Positions 11,277 to 20,034 of a stretch of DNA of 26,900 bases are shown here, one piece after another. The position numbers and the translations under genes are program-made. A model generated the notes under the pieces. That model was not told the origin of the DNA and searched no databases. It worked only from the letters and a program-made list of their open reading frames with translations. The DNA comes from a virus, in IMG/VR virus record IMGVR_UViG_3300030117_003194, positions 1-26,900 of that record; one strand, given 5' to 3'. Position 1 is the first letter of the stretch. Each line of letters starts with the position of its first letter.

Positions 11277-13316
11277 ATGTCAAAAATAGACAAAGACCCA
11301 AGAGCACTATATAATGAAGAACTACATCGCCAATGGAGAGACGCTCGTTCTGACTGGGATACGGAGTCTCGTAAAGATATTGATTTCTACCTTGGTAATC
11401 ATTTTAGTGCAGAAGAGTCCGATGAGCTTTCCCAGAGAAATCAGGCAGATATACCGATGGACAGGATATCATCTGCTATTGAAAAATTTAAAGCAGTATT
11501 AACATCAAGAGCACCAGCATTTACAATCACTCCTAGAGAGGATTCAGATGTTCAGGTAGCTACATTGTGGAGAACGATCATTGGTTATATCTGGCAGATA
11601 TCTGATGGTGATTCTCAGATAAAACAAGCAATACATGATTATGCAACGACAGGTATTGGCTATCTATATGCTTATATTGATGGACAATCAGACTTCGGTA
11701 GAGGGGATGTAAAGTTCACTTATATTGACCCATTCAGGGTCTATACTTCGCCTTCATCCCGTGATCGCTGGTTTAGCGATTCTGACGGAATTATCTTGTC
11801 TACTATACTAACCGGTGAACAAGTGCTGAACCTCTACCCTGAATTAGGAGATCAAACAGATCCAGAAACTGGAGAGGTAATACCGGGTATTATCAATGAT
11901 ATATCTGGATTTAGTTATGACGATGAAGATTACCCTGCTTCTCAAAACAAAAACTCTATTACTGCTTTTACTCCATCTGATGTAAAAGATAAAGATTATT
12001 TTGAAGTTAAAAAGTATCAGATATTAGAAAGATTTTATAAAGTCAAAGTTCCATTTTATCGCTTGATTGATATTCAAAGTCAAGAAGAATCTATTTTGTC
12101 TCCTGATGAGTATATGGAATTTGCGGAGCAAAATGCAGAAGTATTAGAAAGTGGAGCTTTTCAAGTAGTTGAGGTATTGCAAAACAGGGTGAAGGTTTGT
12201 GCTACTCTTGGAGAAATAGTTTTATATGAATCTATTTTAAATACAGATGAATATCCAATAGTCCCGTTGCCAAATGTTTGGACAGGCACTCCATATCCCA
12301 AGAGCGATGTCTCCCGTGCTAGACCAATGCAGCGACTTTTAAATAAGCTGTGGTCATTGGCACTCTCTCATGCCCAAGCTTCAGCGGGACTAAAACTATT
12401 AGTTCCTCTTGGCAGTGTGGATGATGTAGGGCAGCTTGAAAAAGACTGGGCGAATCCAAACGCTGTAATAGAAGTGGACTCTTCTCAAGGGGAACCTCAT
12501 TATCCAGCACCTCAACCACTCGCTGGTGAGTTCTACAAACTGATACAACAATCAGAATTTTATATAGATTTTATTTTTGGTCTGCCAGAAATGATGCATG
12601 GCTTTGCTGAAAAAGCACCAGAGACTGTCAAAGGTACAGAAAGAATGATAGCATTAGGTACGGAAAGACCTAAGTCGAAGTTGAGAGATATTGAATTTAG
12701 TATGAATAGACTTGGTAAAATTATTTACAATCTCTCTAAGGGACACTATACTTTCCAAAAGATTTTTAGACTAGCACAACCAAATAATAACATAACAGAA
12801 GTTATGGCAAATTATTATACAGATGTTAGTGGTGCTGTATTGGATATGAAAAAAGATAGACATTTTTTAGACCAGCATGATATTCGGATTGAACCGGGTT
12901 CTACTATGCCTTCCAATAAGTGGGCAGAGTTGAATGTATATTTAGAAGCTTACCAAATGGGGATTGTGGATAAGTTTGAAGTATTAAAGAAGAACCCGGA
13001 AATATTTGACAAAGAAGGTATCTTGATGCGAACAGATGAAAAGCAGCAAATGATGCAACAAATTCAGGCTCTTGAAGAGCAATTAAAGACTTTGCAGGGT
13101 GACTTGCAAACAGCCCAGAGGGAATCTGTTAGTGACCGTAAGAAAGTGGAAGTGGAGAAATTCAAGTCCAGACTTGCTGAGGTTTCTTCAGATGCCAAAG
13201 CTGATCGTAGAGTTCAGCGTAATAAACTCGAAAACGAGGTGAAGCTCGAAGTGGAGAAATTAGCTAGGGATCTCGAAAGAGGTTCTAATGAAGTTGGTTC
13301 AACTCCACAGGATTAG
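11277..13316 (+). CDS. Portal protein
   Basis: A 679-residue protein that forms the ring at the head vertex through which DNA enters and leaves. Its length and order (between terminase and scaffold/capsid) fit. The N-terminal half has portal-like strings: IDFYLGNHFS, RISSAIEKFKAVLTSRAPAF and YIDPFRVYTSPSSRDRWFSD. A later segment, GLPEMMHGFAEKAPETVKGT, fits the family's middle/stem region. Residues ~588-672 are a long charged coiled coil (ALEEQLKTLQGDLQTAQRES), as in portals with an extended internal barrel. The portal family is recognised by context and pattern, not by alignment. It follows the previous gene by 10 bases. Confidence 0.9.
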   Translation: MSKIDKDPRALYNEELHRQWRDARSDWDTESRKDIDFYLGNHFSAEESDELSQRNQADIPMDRISSAIEKFKAVLTSRAPAFTITPREDSDVQVATLWRTIIGYIWQISDGDSQIKQAIHDYATTGIGYLYAYIDGQSDFGRGDVKFTYIDPFRVYTSPSSRDRWFSDSDGIILSTILTGEQVLNLYPELGDQTDPETGEVIPGIINDISGFSYDDEDYPASQNKNSITAFTPSDVKDKDYFEVKKYQILERFYKVKVPFYRLIDIQSQEESILSPDEYMEFAEQNAEVLESGAFQVVEVLQNRVKVCATLGEIVLYESILNTDEYPIVPLPNVWTGTPYPKSDVSRARPMQRLLNKLWSLALSHAQASAGLKLLVPLGSVDDVGQLEKDWANPNAVIEVDSSQGEPHYPAPQPLAGEFYKLIQQSEFYIDFIFGLPEMMHGFAEKAPETVKGTERMIALGTERPKSKLRDIEFSMNRLGKIIYNLSKGHYTFQKIFRLAQPNNNITEVMANYYTDVSGAVLDMKKDRHFLDQHDIRIEPGSTMPSNKWAELNVYLEAYQMGIVDKFEVLKKNPEIFDKEGILMRTDEKQQMMQQIQALEEQLKTLQGDLQTAQRESVSDRKKVEVEKFKSRLAEVSSDAKADRRVQRNKLENEVKLEVEKLARDLERGSNEVGSTPQD

Positions 13317-13341
13317 AGACATCTTAAAATAAGGAGATAAT

Positions 13342-14142
13342 ATGAGCACATTAGAACAAGCAGAGGCTAATGTCGGTACTCAACCGATGGACAGTGAAAC
13401 AGCATTCGTTGAGGATATCGTTAATCAAGAACCCGCAGGTACTGTTGAACCTATTCAACAGGAACAGGGGTTTGTTGAGCCTGCACCAGAGGAAACTATT
13501 TCAATAGACTATGAGTCTGAGGCAAAGAAGTTTCAGTCAATGTATGATCGGGCACAGTCCGAAAATCAAAAACTGTCACGACTAGAGCCACTAGCTCAGC
13601 TATTGGAAACGAGACCAGATCTGGTACAGAAATTGCAAGACGGTATTGCCAATCAACAGAGTGCACCAGAATCACAACCCGGACTGAGTGAAGATGACTT
13701 CAACCCTTGGGAAGCCTTCACAAAACCCGGATCACAATCCAATCAGTATGTGTCTACTCAGATGCAGCAAATGGCTGGTGAAATGATCCAGAATGCGATG
13801 GCTGAACAACAACGCCAAATGCAAGCCGATATGTACTTAAACAATACGATGAGTACACTTCGTGATACTTATAAAATGTCAGACAACGATATAAAAGAGT
13901 TCATGGAGTTCTCAACGCAGCCCACAGAAAGGGTAGGTTTAGGTAATTTGGTAAAATTATGGCGAGATGTCAATGGCAATTCTGTTGCCAATAATGACAC
14001 AGTAGAAGCGGTAAGTGCAGCGAAACAAGCTCCCCGTACAGCTGGAGTCCTACAAGGACAAGCTCCTCAAAGTCCTAAAACAGACCAAGATAAGGTTTGG
14101 GATACGATTATGAGCACGGGTAGTGGATCGGCACTTCCATAA
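13342..14142 (+). CDS. Capsid scaffolding protein
   Basis: A 266-residue acidic, Gln-rich, low-hydrophobicity protein between portal and major capsid genes. It has a disordered acidic N-terminus (~1-50), a helix (YESEAKKFQSMYDRAQSENQ), a Gln/Met-rich helical region (STQMQQMAGEMIQNAMAEQQ) and a Pro/Gln-rich linker before a short charged end. This fits scaffolding proteins, which guide capsid assembly and then leave. AAGGAG precedes the ATG. No protease motif is seen, so removal without cleavage is possible. The call rests on position and composition. Confidence 0.8.
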   Translation: MSTLEQAEANVGTQPMDSETAFVEDIVNQEPAGTVEPIQQEQGFVEPAPEETISIDYESEAKKFQSMYDRAQSENQKLSRLEPLAQLLETRPDLVQKLQDGIANQQSAPESQPGLSEDDFNPWEAFTKPGSQSNQYVSTQMQQMAGEMIQNAMAEQQRQMQADMYLNNTMSTLRDTYKMSDNDIKEFMEFSTQPTERVGLGNLVKLWRDVNGNSVANNDTVEAVSAAKQAPRTAGVLQGQAPQSPKTDQDKVWDTIMSTGSGSALP

Positions 14143-14170
14143 TAATAACAAATAGTATGAGGAAAATAAA

Positions 14171-15571
14171 ATGGCAATTTCATATAATTCTGGAACATTA
14201 AAGTCCAGTGACGTAACTGCCTCTTCAACCTCTGCTGGCGTAGGAACCGCCCCGGATCGTAGACGGTTATATAATTTCGGAGACCGAGTAGCTGAATTAG
14301 CTCCTGAGGAATCTCCGTTTTTCGTCTATCTGAGTAAGGTTGCGAAAGCTCCTACCGATGACCCAGTATTCCGTTACTTAGAGAATCGGAATAAAGTAAA
14401 CTGGACAGACCGAGGATTTTTATTAGCTGCGGCTGTGAATAGTGGATCTGCTGTATCAGCAGGATCTTCCTATTCCTTCACAGTTGATACATCTGGTGGT
14501 GCTTCAGTTGACTGGCTGATCAAAGGTATGGTATTTGTTGTAAACACAGTTGACAGTACAGCTGGTATTGGTCATACGATTGTTCGTATTGACTCCGCTG
14601 TATCTGACTTGGGTTCCACATCTTCTTTTACTGGTAAGATCATTGATGTTTCTAACTCTAATGTTAGTGGGTACAATGTTCTTGCTGATAATGATAGTTG
14701 CCAAGTAATTGGTACTTCATTTGAAGAAGGTTCTGGAGCTCCTGATGTGTGGTCAAGCGAACTTGAAGATAATTATGGGTATACCCAGATCTTTAAGACC
14801 GCTGCTGAAATGACCAATACAGCAATAGCTACTCGTTATCGTGGATACGCAGACGAATGGTCTCGTATTTGGGCAGATAAACTTCGTGAGCACAAGGTTG
14901 ATATTGAGAGGGCAATGCTATTCGGGCAAAAGGCTCGTGTAAGCGGCATTCAATACACTGAAGGTATTGTAGGACATATCGTAAAGAACGTAAACCCATC
15001 TGCTTCAGATGCGGCTCTTTCGTATACTTCTGGTAGTTCTTACTATCGTACAGCAGCTCAATCTGAGTTCACTTATGATAGACTACTTTCAGACTTAGAA
15101 GTAATCTTTGACCCCGCTCGTGGTGGATCAAGTGATAAGCTTGTTCTTTGTTCACTACCAGTTATCACGTTTTTTAACAAACTTGGTAGCTCAACTTTCT
15201 TGTCTGGTTCTTTGAACCATGCAGCAGAGGGTAGTTCAAGAACACCTTCGCAGGCTTATTCATATAACTTTGATTCTCGCCAAGGTGCTTTTGGTCATTC
15301 CATTATGGTTATTGATACTATACATGGTCGCTTAAACCTAGTTAAAGAACCACTGTTTCGTGGTATTGCATCTGGGTTTATGCTAATGGCTGATATGAGT
15401 CAAGTTGCTTATAGACCACTTGTGGGTAACGGTGTGAATCGTGATACTCATGTAATATCAAATGTTCAATCAGATGATGAAGATCTAAGAAAAGATATGA
15501 TCTTGACCGAAGCTGGTCTTGAGATTACTCTTTCTGAATCTCATGCTCTGTACAACATTGAATCCTTATAA
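14171..15571 (+). CDS. Major capsid protein, SU10-like
   Basis: A 466-residue main shell protein. The N-terminal FGDRVAELAPEESPFFVYLS (about 36-55) and the central strings YTQIFKTAAEMTNTA (~204-218) and DKLREHKVDIERAMLFGQKA match the SU10 / DUF5309 capsid group, which has the HK97 fold. Residues ~85-200 form a Ser/Thr/Gly/Val-rich insertion between the N-arm and the core, likely an extra surface domain. The C-terminal part (YDRLLSDLEVIFDPARGGSS) gives the A-domain. AGGAAAA precedes the ATG. Codon use looks more G/C-tolerant here, as in many highly expressed genes. Confidence 0.9.
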   Translation: MAISYNSGTLKSSDVTASSTSAGVGTAPDRRRLYNFGDRVAELAPEESPFFVYLSKVAKAPTDDPVFRYLENRNKVNWTDRGFLLAAAVNSGSAVSAGSSYSFTVDTSGGASVDWLIKGMVFVVNTVDSTAGIGHTIVRIDSAVSDLGSTSSFTGKIIDVSNSNVSGYNVLADNDSCQVIGTSFEEGSGAPDVWSSELEDNYGYTQIFKTAAEMTNTAIATRYRGYADEWSRIWADKLREHKVDIERAMLFGQKARVSGIQYTEGIVGHIVKNVNPSASDAALSYTSGSSYYRTAAQSEFTYDRLLSDLEVIFDPARGGSSDKLVLCSLPVITFFNKLGSSTFLSGSLNHAAEGSSRTPSQAYSYNFDSRQGAFGHSIMVIDTIHGRLNLVKEPLFRGIASGFMLMADMSQVAYRPLVGNGVNRDTHVISNVQSDDEDLRKDMILTEAGLEITLSESHALYNIESL

Positions 15572-15582
15572 GGAGGTATATT

Positions 15583-16050
15583 ATGAGATCAGATTCAATT
15601 AATGCTTCAAGTGGTAAGTACGGTGGTGTAGCAAAAGGTGTGGTATTCGTACCAGACGCTGCTGCATATACCGTATCAGCAAGTGATAATGGTAAAATTC
15701 ATGTAATGCCTGATTTAACAGCGGATTGTACAATTACAATGCCGACTGAGGCTGAGGGACTTAGTTATGAGTTTTGGTATGGCGGCACAGCTGCTGATGC
15801 ACAGGACTGGATAATTAAAACCACTGGCAATAGCAATTACATGATTGGTGGATTGGTTGGTCACGATACAGATAATGGTGGTGATGATACCGCTGTTATT
15901 GATTCGGACAACGATAGTAATTCACAGCTAACTATCTATACTCCAATAGCGGGTACTAAGGTAGAGATGGTTTGTGATGGTGTAGTATGGTATGTAAATG
16001 GTCATGTCATTTCTGCAACTGATACATTCCTAGCATTTGCTGACCAGTAG
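15583..16050 (+). CDS. Probable capsid decoration protein, 155 aa
   Basis: A 155-residue beta-rich protein, 11 bases after the capsid stop, with an excellent AAGGAGG ribosome-binding sequence. It reads like a jelly-roll or beta-sandwich: AYTVSASDNGKIHVMPDLTA, TITMPTEAEGLSYEFWYGGT and KVEMVCDGVVWYVNGHV. Strings of the form DNGKxHVMPDLTADCTITMP are common in phage surface proteins. Its place directly after the major capsid protein and its strong translation signal suggest a stoichiometric surface partner. A short fibre head is an alternative. Confidence 0.75.
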   Translation: MRSDSINASSGKYGGVAKGVVFVPDAAAYTVSASDNGKIHVMPDLTADCTITMPTEAEGLSYEFWYGGTAADAQDWIIKTTGNSNYMIGGLVGHDTDNGGDDTAVIDSDNDSNSQLTIYTPIAGTKVEMVCDGVVWYVNGHVISATDTFLAFADQ

Positions 16051-16075
16051 ATTTCCGAATAAATAAGGAAAACAG

Positions 16076-16126
16076 TTTATAGTGCTGTGGGGAGAGTCAA
16101 TAAAAGGCTTTCCCCAAAACTATAAA
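16076..16126 (+). other. Long intercistronic RNA hairpin
   Basis: TTTATAGT (16076-16083) pairs with ACTATAAA (16119-16126). An inner 11-bp stem joins TGGGGAGAGTC (16088-16098) to GGCTTTCCCCA (16106-16116), with two G-U pairs, around the loop AATAAAA. There is no U-run after it. The ribosome-binding sequence AAAGGAAA of the next gene starts at its 3' foot. It could protect the capsid messages from decay, set a processing site or limit downstream translation. Confidence 0.6.
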
Positions 16127-16136
16127 GGAAAAATTT

Positions 16137-16340
16137 ATGAAAAAGAAATGTATACATTGCAAGCACCCGAATGAAGAAGGGTGGTTTTACTGTAAAAGCT
16201 GTGGTAAAAAAGCTTCTGTAAGTCCTTTTACTACAAATCTATATATGATATCAGATATGGGTAAAAGAACTGATGTAGAACTTAGTGAGCAAAGTATGGA
16301 TCAAAACATAAAAGAAATGAATGAGAGGACTTATGCCTAA
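16137..16340 (+). CDS. Zinc-ribbon protein, 67 aa
   Basis: A 67-residue protein with a classical zinc ribbon, C5-x-x-C8 (KKCIHCKH) and C19-x-x-C22 (YCKSCGKK), separated by an aromatic turn (EEGWFYC). The remaining residues (~28-67) are polar and have an acidic helix (DVELSEQSMDQNIKEMNE). AAAGGAAAAATTT precedes the ATG. It lies inside the head-gene operon, right after a strong hairpin, and overlaps the next small gene. A role in virion assembly or as a small DNA/RNA-binding regulator is possible; function is unknown. Confidence 0.8.
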   Translation: MKKKCIHCKHPNEEGWFYCKSCGKKASVSPFTTNLYMISDMGKRTDVELSEQSMDQNIKEMNERTYA

Positions 16341-16440
16341 AGTTGGTAAGAAAAAATTTAAGTATACAAAAGCTGGGAAGAAAGCAGCAAAGAAGTATGC
16401 AAAAAAAGCTGGAAAGAAAGTAAGTTACGGTAAGAAATAA
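16333..16440 (+). CDS. Lysine-rich 35-aa DNA-binding-like peptide
   Basis: ATG at 16333, with GAGAGG 4 bases before it, opens a 35-codon ORF (MPKVGKKKFKYTKAGKKAAK, then KYAKKAGKKVSYGKK). Sixteen of 35 residues are lysine and there are no acidic residues. The start overlaps the zinc-ribbon stop, and the TAA overlaps the next ATG as TAATG, so all three genes are coupled. The repeated (A)KKxxKK spacing resembles histone-tail or protamine-like peptides that neutralise DNA. Packaged DNA condensation is a plausible role, not shown. Confidence 0.75.
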   Translation: MPKVGKKKFKYTKAGKKAAKKYAKKAGKKVSYGKK

Positions 16441-18842
16441 TGGCTACTTTTGAAGCACAGGTGGAAGGTTTAACAAGTTTATCTATTGATGGTAGTAGTG
16501 CACCAACACAAACTGAATTAACTCAGTTTTTAACAGATGGTGCTAAGGAAATATTAAATTCATTACCAAGGTCAAAGAAAATGTTATATAGTACCGCAAC
16601 CTCATTAAATGGTAGCAGTACAAATTTAACTATTGGTGGTTCTGAAATATTTAATGTCACTAGAGATGATGGTACAATTAATCAGCCGTGTAGAAAAATA
16701 TCTCCAGAATTAAGTGGAAGAGCAAGTGACTCAGGTGATATGATAGCAGCTACAACGACAGACCCAGTTTATTACATACAGAATAATATTCTCAGTGTGA
16801 TACCAGAACCTACAAATTCTAACAATGCTCAAGTTCAAACACTGGCTTATCCAGCGGTTGCCTATGGAGATTCTTCAATAACAAGATTTCCAGATGAAGC
16901 TGAGTATCTTGTTCCTTTATATGCTTCAGTAAAATCATTACAAAATCTACTGGGTAGTAGATCTTCTAACTCAGACATAACAACAGCATTAACAGCTATT
17001 AATACAGAATTAGATGAAACTATATCTATAGCGGATAATGTGCATACTGAGATTGCTCTTATTAATTCTTCTGCAGATAGTGCTTTAGTAGAAATAGGGT
17101 TGGCTAATGCAGAGGTAGATAAAATGGCAGCTGAGGGAGCATTAGATAATGCTGAGTTAGATAAAGCCACTTCGGAAATTGGTGAAGCCGCTACTCTTGT
17201 TGATAATGCAATAGATACTGCAACAGCTGCTATGACTACAGCTGCAGGTAGAATAGACACAGCGGTTCAGTTAGCAAATCTTGAATTTGATAAGTCTGAT
17301 ACAATTCTTGACTTGGGTGAGGCTGATACAGAGAATGATGTAAATACAGCATTAACAGCAATTAATACAGAGTTAGATGAGACACAGGCAGTTTGTGATA
17401 AAATAGATGCTGATTTAGTTCTTGCTAAAGCAGAAGTTGTTCTTGCTAAAACGGAAGCAGCTGAGATGGCTACACAGACTGATAATTCTGGAAATTTTGA
17501 GACAGCTTGCGATGCTATGGCGACTGAGCTTAATAAAGTTGATGAAATTATTTCATTGGCTAATGAAGAGTTTGACGAGGTAGCTACTCAAACTTCAGGT
17601 AGTAAGGATTCTCCAATCACAGATGCATTTACACAATTTGAATTAGTTGCAGCTCAATTAACATTGGGCGAAACCGACTCAGAGGGAGATGTGAATACAG
17701 CTATGGCACTTTTAAAAGCTGCTGTAGATCAGGCTGAAACTGCTGCTGATAAATTTGAATCAGCTGATGAATCTATATTTGGAGATGAAGAAACATTTTT
17801 AACAAGTAACTCACAATTAACTAGGGTGAAAAATGCTTTAGATGAAGCGGAGGATATTATTAATTCTAATGAACCGTCTGCTACTACAGATGCATATGGT
17901 GCACAAGCAGCTGAGGATGTTGAATTAGTTACATCAGCTTTAAATATAGCCCAGACAGAAATACGAAGAGCACAAGCTCATATTCAAGAGTGGGTAGCTA
18001 TTGGGGATATGAGAGTTAAAGAAGTCAATGTTGCTTTGTCTGAAGCTGATGGGTATGCAAAAGAAATTCAAACAAGATTGCAGCAAGCTTCAGCAAAAAG
18101 AGAAGAGGCTAAGTCAAGGATTTCTGCTGGTAGTGCCTATTTACAGGAAGCTCAAAGCACTATACAGGCTGGTAATGCTTATTTACAGGAAGCTCAGGCA
18201 AGAATAAGTCAAGCTCAGGGTTATGCTGCTGAGATAAATGCCAGAGGTTCTTTTACAAGTGCTAAATCAAAAGCAGTTCAGGGTTATATAAGTACAGCTC
18301 AAGCATATGTAGCTACAGCTAGGGGCTTTGGAGATGAGGTACAAGCTAAGATTCAGATAGCTCAGGGCTACGGAAATGAAATAAACATGAGGCTTGCTCA
18401 AGCATCTGCCAAAAGAGATGAATCAAAATCAAGAATAGAGCTTGGAAATGCTTATTTGTCAGAAGCTCGTTCAGCATCTGAGGAAGTTTCAGCATATGGA
18501 AATGAAGTTTCGGCTAGGGTTTCTCAAGCACAGGCTCAGATTTCAGTGGCTCAAAGTTATATATCTAATGGAGCTGGCTATTCAAGGGTTGCAGATACTT
18601 ATGGTAAGGTCGCTAGGGGATATATACAAGATGCAAGTACCTATCTTCAGGCAGCCTCTGCTTATGCATCAGCCGCTCAGGCATACGCTAATGAGATACA
18701 ATCAAAGATTCAAATAGCACAAGCTTATGGTAGTGAGGTGCAGATAAGATTATCAGTTGACTCTGCTCAATATGCTTGGTATGAAAAGCAACAAGCTAAG
18801 TTACAATCAGATTATGAAAAGGGATTACAGGCTATAAGATAA
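16440..18842 (+). CDS. Head-tail adaptor fused to a long Ala-rich helical repeat protein
   Basis: An 800-residue protein with two parts. Residues ~1-180 resemble a head-tail adaptor/tubular protein: an acidic helix (PTQTELTQFLTDGAKEIL), a beta region and FPDEAEYLVPLYASVKSLQ. Residues ~190-800 are a nearly continuous Ala/Glu/Gln/Ser helical repeat array; NTALTAINTELDET occurs twice (about residues 181 and 302), and the end is built from units such as AYLQEAQARISQAQGYA and IQIAQGYGNEI. Coiled-coil or helical-solenoid structure is likely, probably as a long extension from the neck. The ATG overlaps the upstream stop and lacks its own ribosome-binding sequence. Confidence 0.75.
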   Translation: MATFEAQVEGLTSLSIDGSSAPTQTELTQFLTDGAKEILNSLPRSKKMLYSTATSLNGSSTNLTIGGSEIFNVTRDDGTINQPCRKISPELSGRASDSGDMIAATTTDPVYYIQNNILSVIPEPTNSNNAQVQTLAYPAVAYGDSSITRFPDEAEYLVPLYASVKSLQNLLGSRSSNSDITTALTAINTELDETISIADNVHTEIALINSSADSALVEIGLANAEVDKMAAEGALDNAELDKATSEIGEAATLVDNAIDTATAAMTTAAGRIDTAVQLANLEFDKSDTILDLGEADTENDVNTALTAINTELDETQAVCDKIDADLVLAKAEVVLAKTEAAEMATQTDNSGNFETACDAMATELNKVDEIISLANEEFDEVATQTSGSKDSPITDAFTQFELVAAQLTLGETDSEGDVNTAMALLKAAVDQAETAADKFESADESIFGDEETFLTSNSQLTRVKNALDEAEDIINSNEPSATTDAYGAQAAEDVELVTSALNIAQTEIRRAQAHIQEWVAIGDMRVKEVNVALSEADGYAKEIQTRLQQASAKREEAKSRISAGSAYLQEAQSTIQAGNAYLQEAQARISQAQGYAAEINARGSFTSAKSKAVQGYISTAQAYVATARGFGDEVQAKIQIAQGYGNEINMRLAQASAKRDESKSRIELGNAYLSEARSASEEVSAYGNEVSARVSQAQAQISVAQSYISNGAGYSRVADTYGKVARGYIQDASTYLQAASAYASAAQAYANEIQSKIQIAQAYGSEVQIRLSVDSAQYAWYEKQQAKLQSDYEKGLQAIR

Positions 18843-18843
18843 T

Positions 18844-19203
18844 ATGTCACATTCTTTACATACTTTAACCGTAAAGCAAATAATAAGTAGAGTTAGGCAG
18901 GCTTTTCCGAATGCTCCCGAAACATACATTATGTCTTTAATTAATGATGCTATAACAGAAATGGGTGAGTATTCTATGAAGTCGCAATCAGCTAAAATTA
19001 CTTTGGCAGCGAATCAAATGTTTTATGATATTGGTGATAGTGCCACCGATTCAAGTAGTGAGAAGATGGGAATAAATAAAATTTATCGTGTTGATATAAT
19101 GGATAATGAGGGTGATTATATTCAAATACCTAGGGTATTAGACGGTGAGCCCCTTATGTTTGACATGACATCAGAAAGTGCATTAAAGGAGCCCGGTGAA
19201 TAA
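18844..19203 (+). CDS. Head-tail connector (adaptor) protein, 119 aa
   Basis: A 119-residue protein with a helical N-terminus (LTVKQIISRVRQAFPNAPET, then YIMSLINDAITEMGEYSMKS) and a beta-rich second half (AKITLAANQMFYDIGDSATD, KIYRVDIMDNEGDYIQIPRV). This helix-then-beta layout fits the connector proteins that sit under the portal ring. It starts 1 base after the preceding stop and shares TAATG with the next gene. The family is inferred from layout and position. Confidence 0.65.
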   Translation: MSHSLHTLTVKQIISRVRQAFPNAPETYIMSLINDAITEMGEYSMKSQSAKITLAANQMFYDIGDSATDSSSEKMGINKIYRVDIMDNEGDYIQIPRVLDGEPLMFDMTSESALKEPGE

Positions 19204-19631
19204 TGGCTAGTAATTTAAAATATCCAGAAGATCAAGTTCTTTATTTTATTCGTGGTGACCAACTAGGATTGATTACTACTTATTCTTCTACGAGTGAGAC
19301 CAGAACATCTAGGAAGGCATATCAGGCAATAGACCATGCAGTAACAAATGGATTGTTGATTCATTATTATGGCAGCCCTAAAAGAGTTACAGCTATTACA
19401 GATACTCCAGATGTAGATAACTTACTTCATTCATCTATTGTTGATTATGTTAAAAAATGTTTATACATGGATAAGGCTGGAAGGTCAGGAGATCCGGGTG
19501 CTACGCAGGCATCTTTAGCTTTGGCGGCTAATCACGAAAAAAGATTTAATGACGCTATAAAGAAATATGGCGTAAGAAAAAGAGAAAAAACTGGAGGAAC
19601 TAGAGCAGTAGTCCCAGCAAATTTTACTTAA
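19203..19631 (+). CDS. Second connector-region protein, 142 aa
   Basis: A 142-residue protein that overlaps the upstream stop (TAATG). The first half is beta-rich (DQVLYFIRGDQLGLITTYSS, GLLIHYYGSPKRVTAITDTP). The second half holds HSSIVDYVKKCLYMDKAG, ASLALAANHEKRFNDAIKKY and a Gly/basic tail (GVRKREKTGGTRAVVP). These strings resemble proteins I recall beside head-tail connectors in marine phages. No catalytic motif is seen. A stopper or neck role is inferred from position. Confidence 0.6.
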   Translation: MASNLKYPEDQVLYFIRGDQLGLITTYSSTSETRTSRKAYQAIDHAVTNGLLIHYYGSPKRVTAITDTPDVDNLLHSSIVDYVKKCLYMDKAGRSGDPGATQASLALAANHEKRFNDAIKKYGVRKREKTGGTRAVVPANFT

Positions 19632-19632
19632 C

Positions 19633-19671
19633 AATCTAAATAGGGAATGTTCTTGCCCCCCAAGTTAGATT
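19633..19671 (+). other. Intercistronic hairpin
   Basis: AATCTAA (19633-19639) pairs exactly with TTAGATT (19665-19671), and an inner GGG (19643-19645) can pair with the CCCCCC run. It is followed by AATTTAATAGGAG, which contains the next gene's ribosome-binding sequence. Like the hairpin at 16076-16126 it lacks a U-run, so a processing or weak pausing role fits better than full termination. Confidence 0.4.
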
Positions 19672-19690
19672 AATTTAATAGGAGAACAAT

Positions 19691-20026
19691 ATGGCAAATA
19701 TACAAAAATTTAGAGCCCACGAATCTTTAAATATAGAATCAGCTGGAGACTGGCAAGTTCAATCAGCTGTAACTGCAGATGCAGATGGAGTAGCGGTTGA
19801 TGTTACTTCATACCACCAAATACACTTACTAACAGATAAAGATATTTATTTTACATTTAATACAACAGGAACAGATTCTGATATAAATACTTCTAATGAT
19901 CTTTATTTAAAAGGTGGGGATACAATTTATACTTTAAAAGTACCTAGAGGTTTAGGTAATGCAGTTCACTTAATAATGGAAAGAAAAGAAAGTTCTGATG
20001 CTACAGTCAGAATTATTCTAGCTTAG
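19691..20026 (+). CDS. Small beta-rich structural-like protein, 111 aa
   Basis: A 111-residue protein with an AGGAG ribosome-binding sequence. It is beta-rich: ESAGDWQVQSAVTADADGVA, HQIHLLTDKDIYFTFNTTGT, KGGDTIYTLKVPRGLGNAVH, and an ATVRIIL end. It begins right before the giant tail fibre and ends 8 bases before it. This is the usual place for a fibre-attachment or small tail protein. No family is recognised with confidence. Confidence 0.65.
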   Translation: MANIQKFRAHESLNIESAGDWQVQSAVTADADGVAVDVTSYHQIHLLTDKDIYFTFNTTGTDSDINTSNDLYLKGGDTIYTLKVPRGLGNAVHLIMERKESSDATVRIILA

Positions 20027-20034
20027 GAGGTTAT

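Noticed and set aside
16862-17260. 132-codon minus-strand Ala/Ser/Val-rich ORF
   Set aside because: It is the complement of the Ala-rich repeat region of the adaptor-fusion gene; its composition follows from that repeat.
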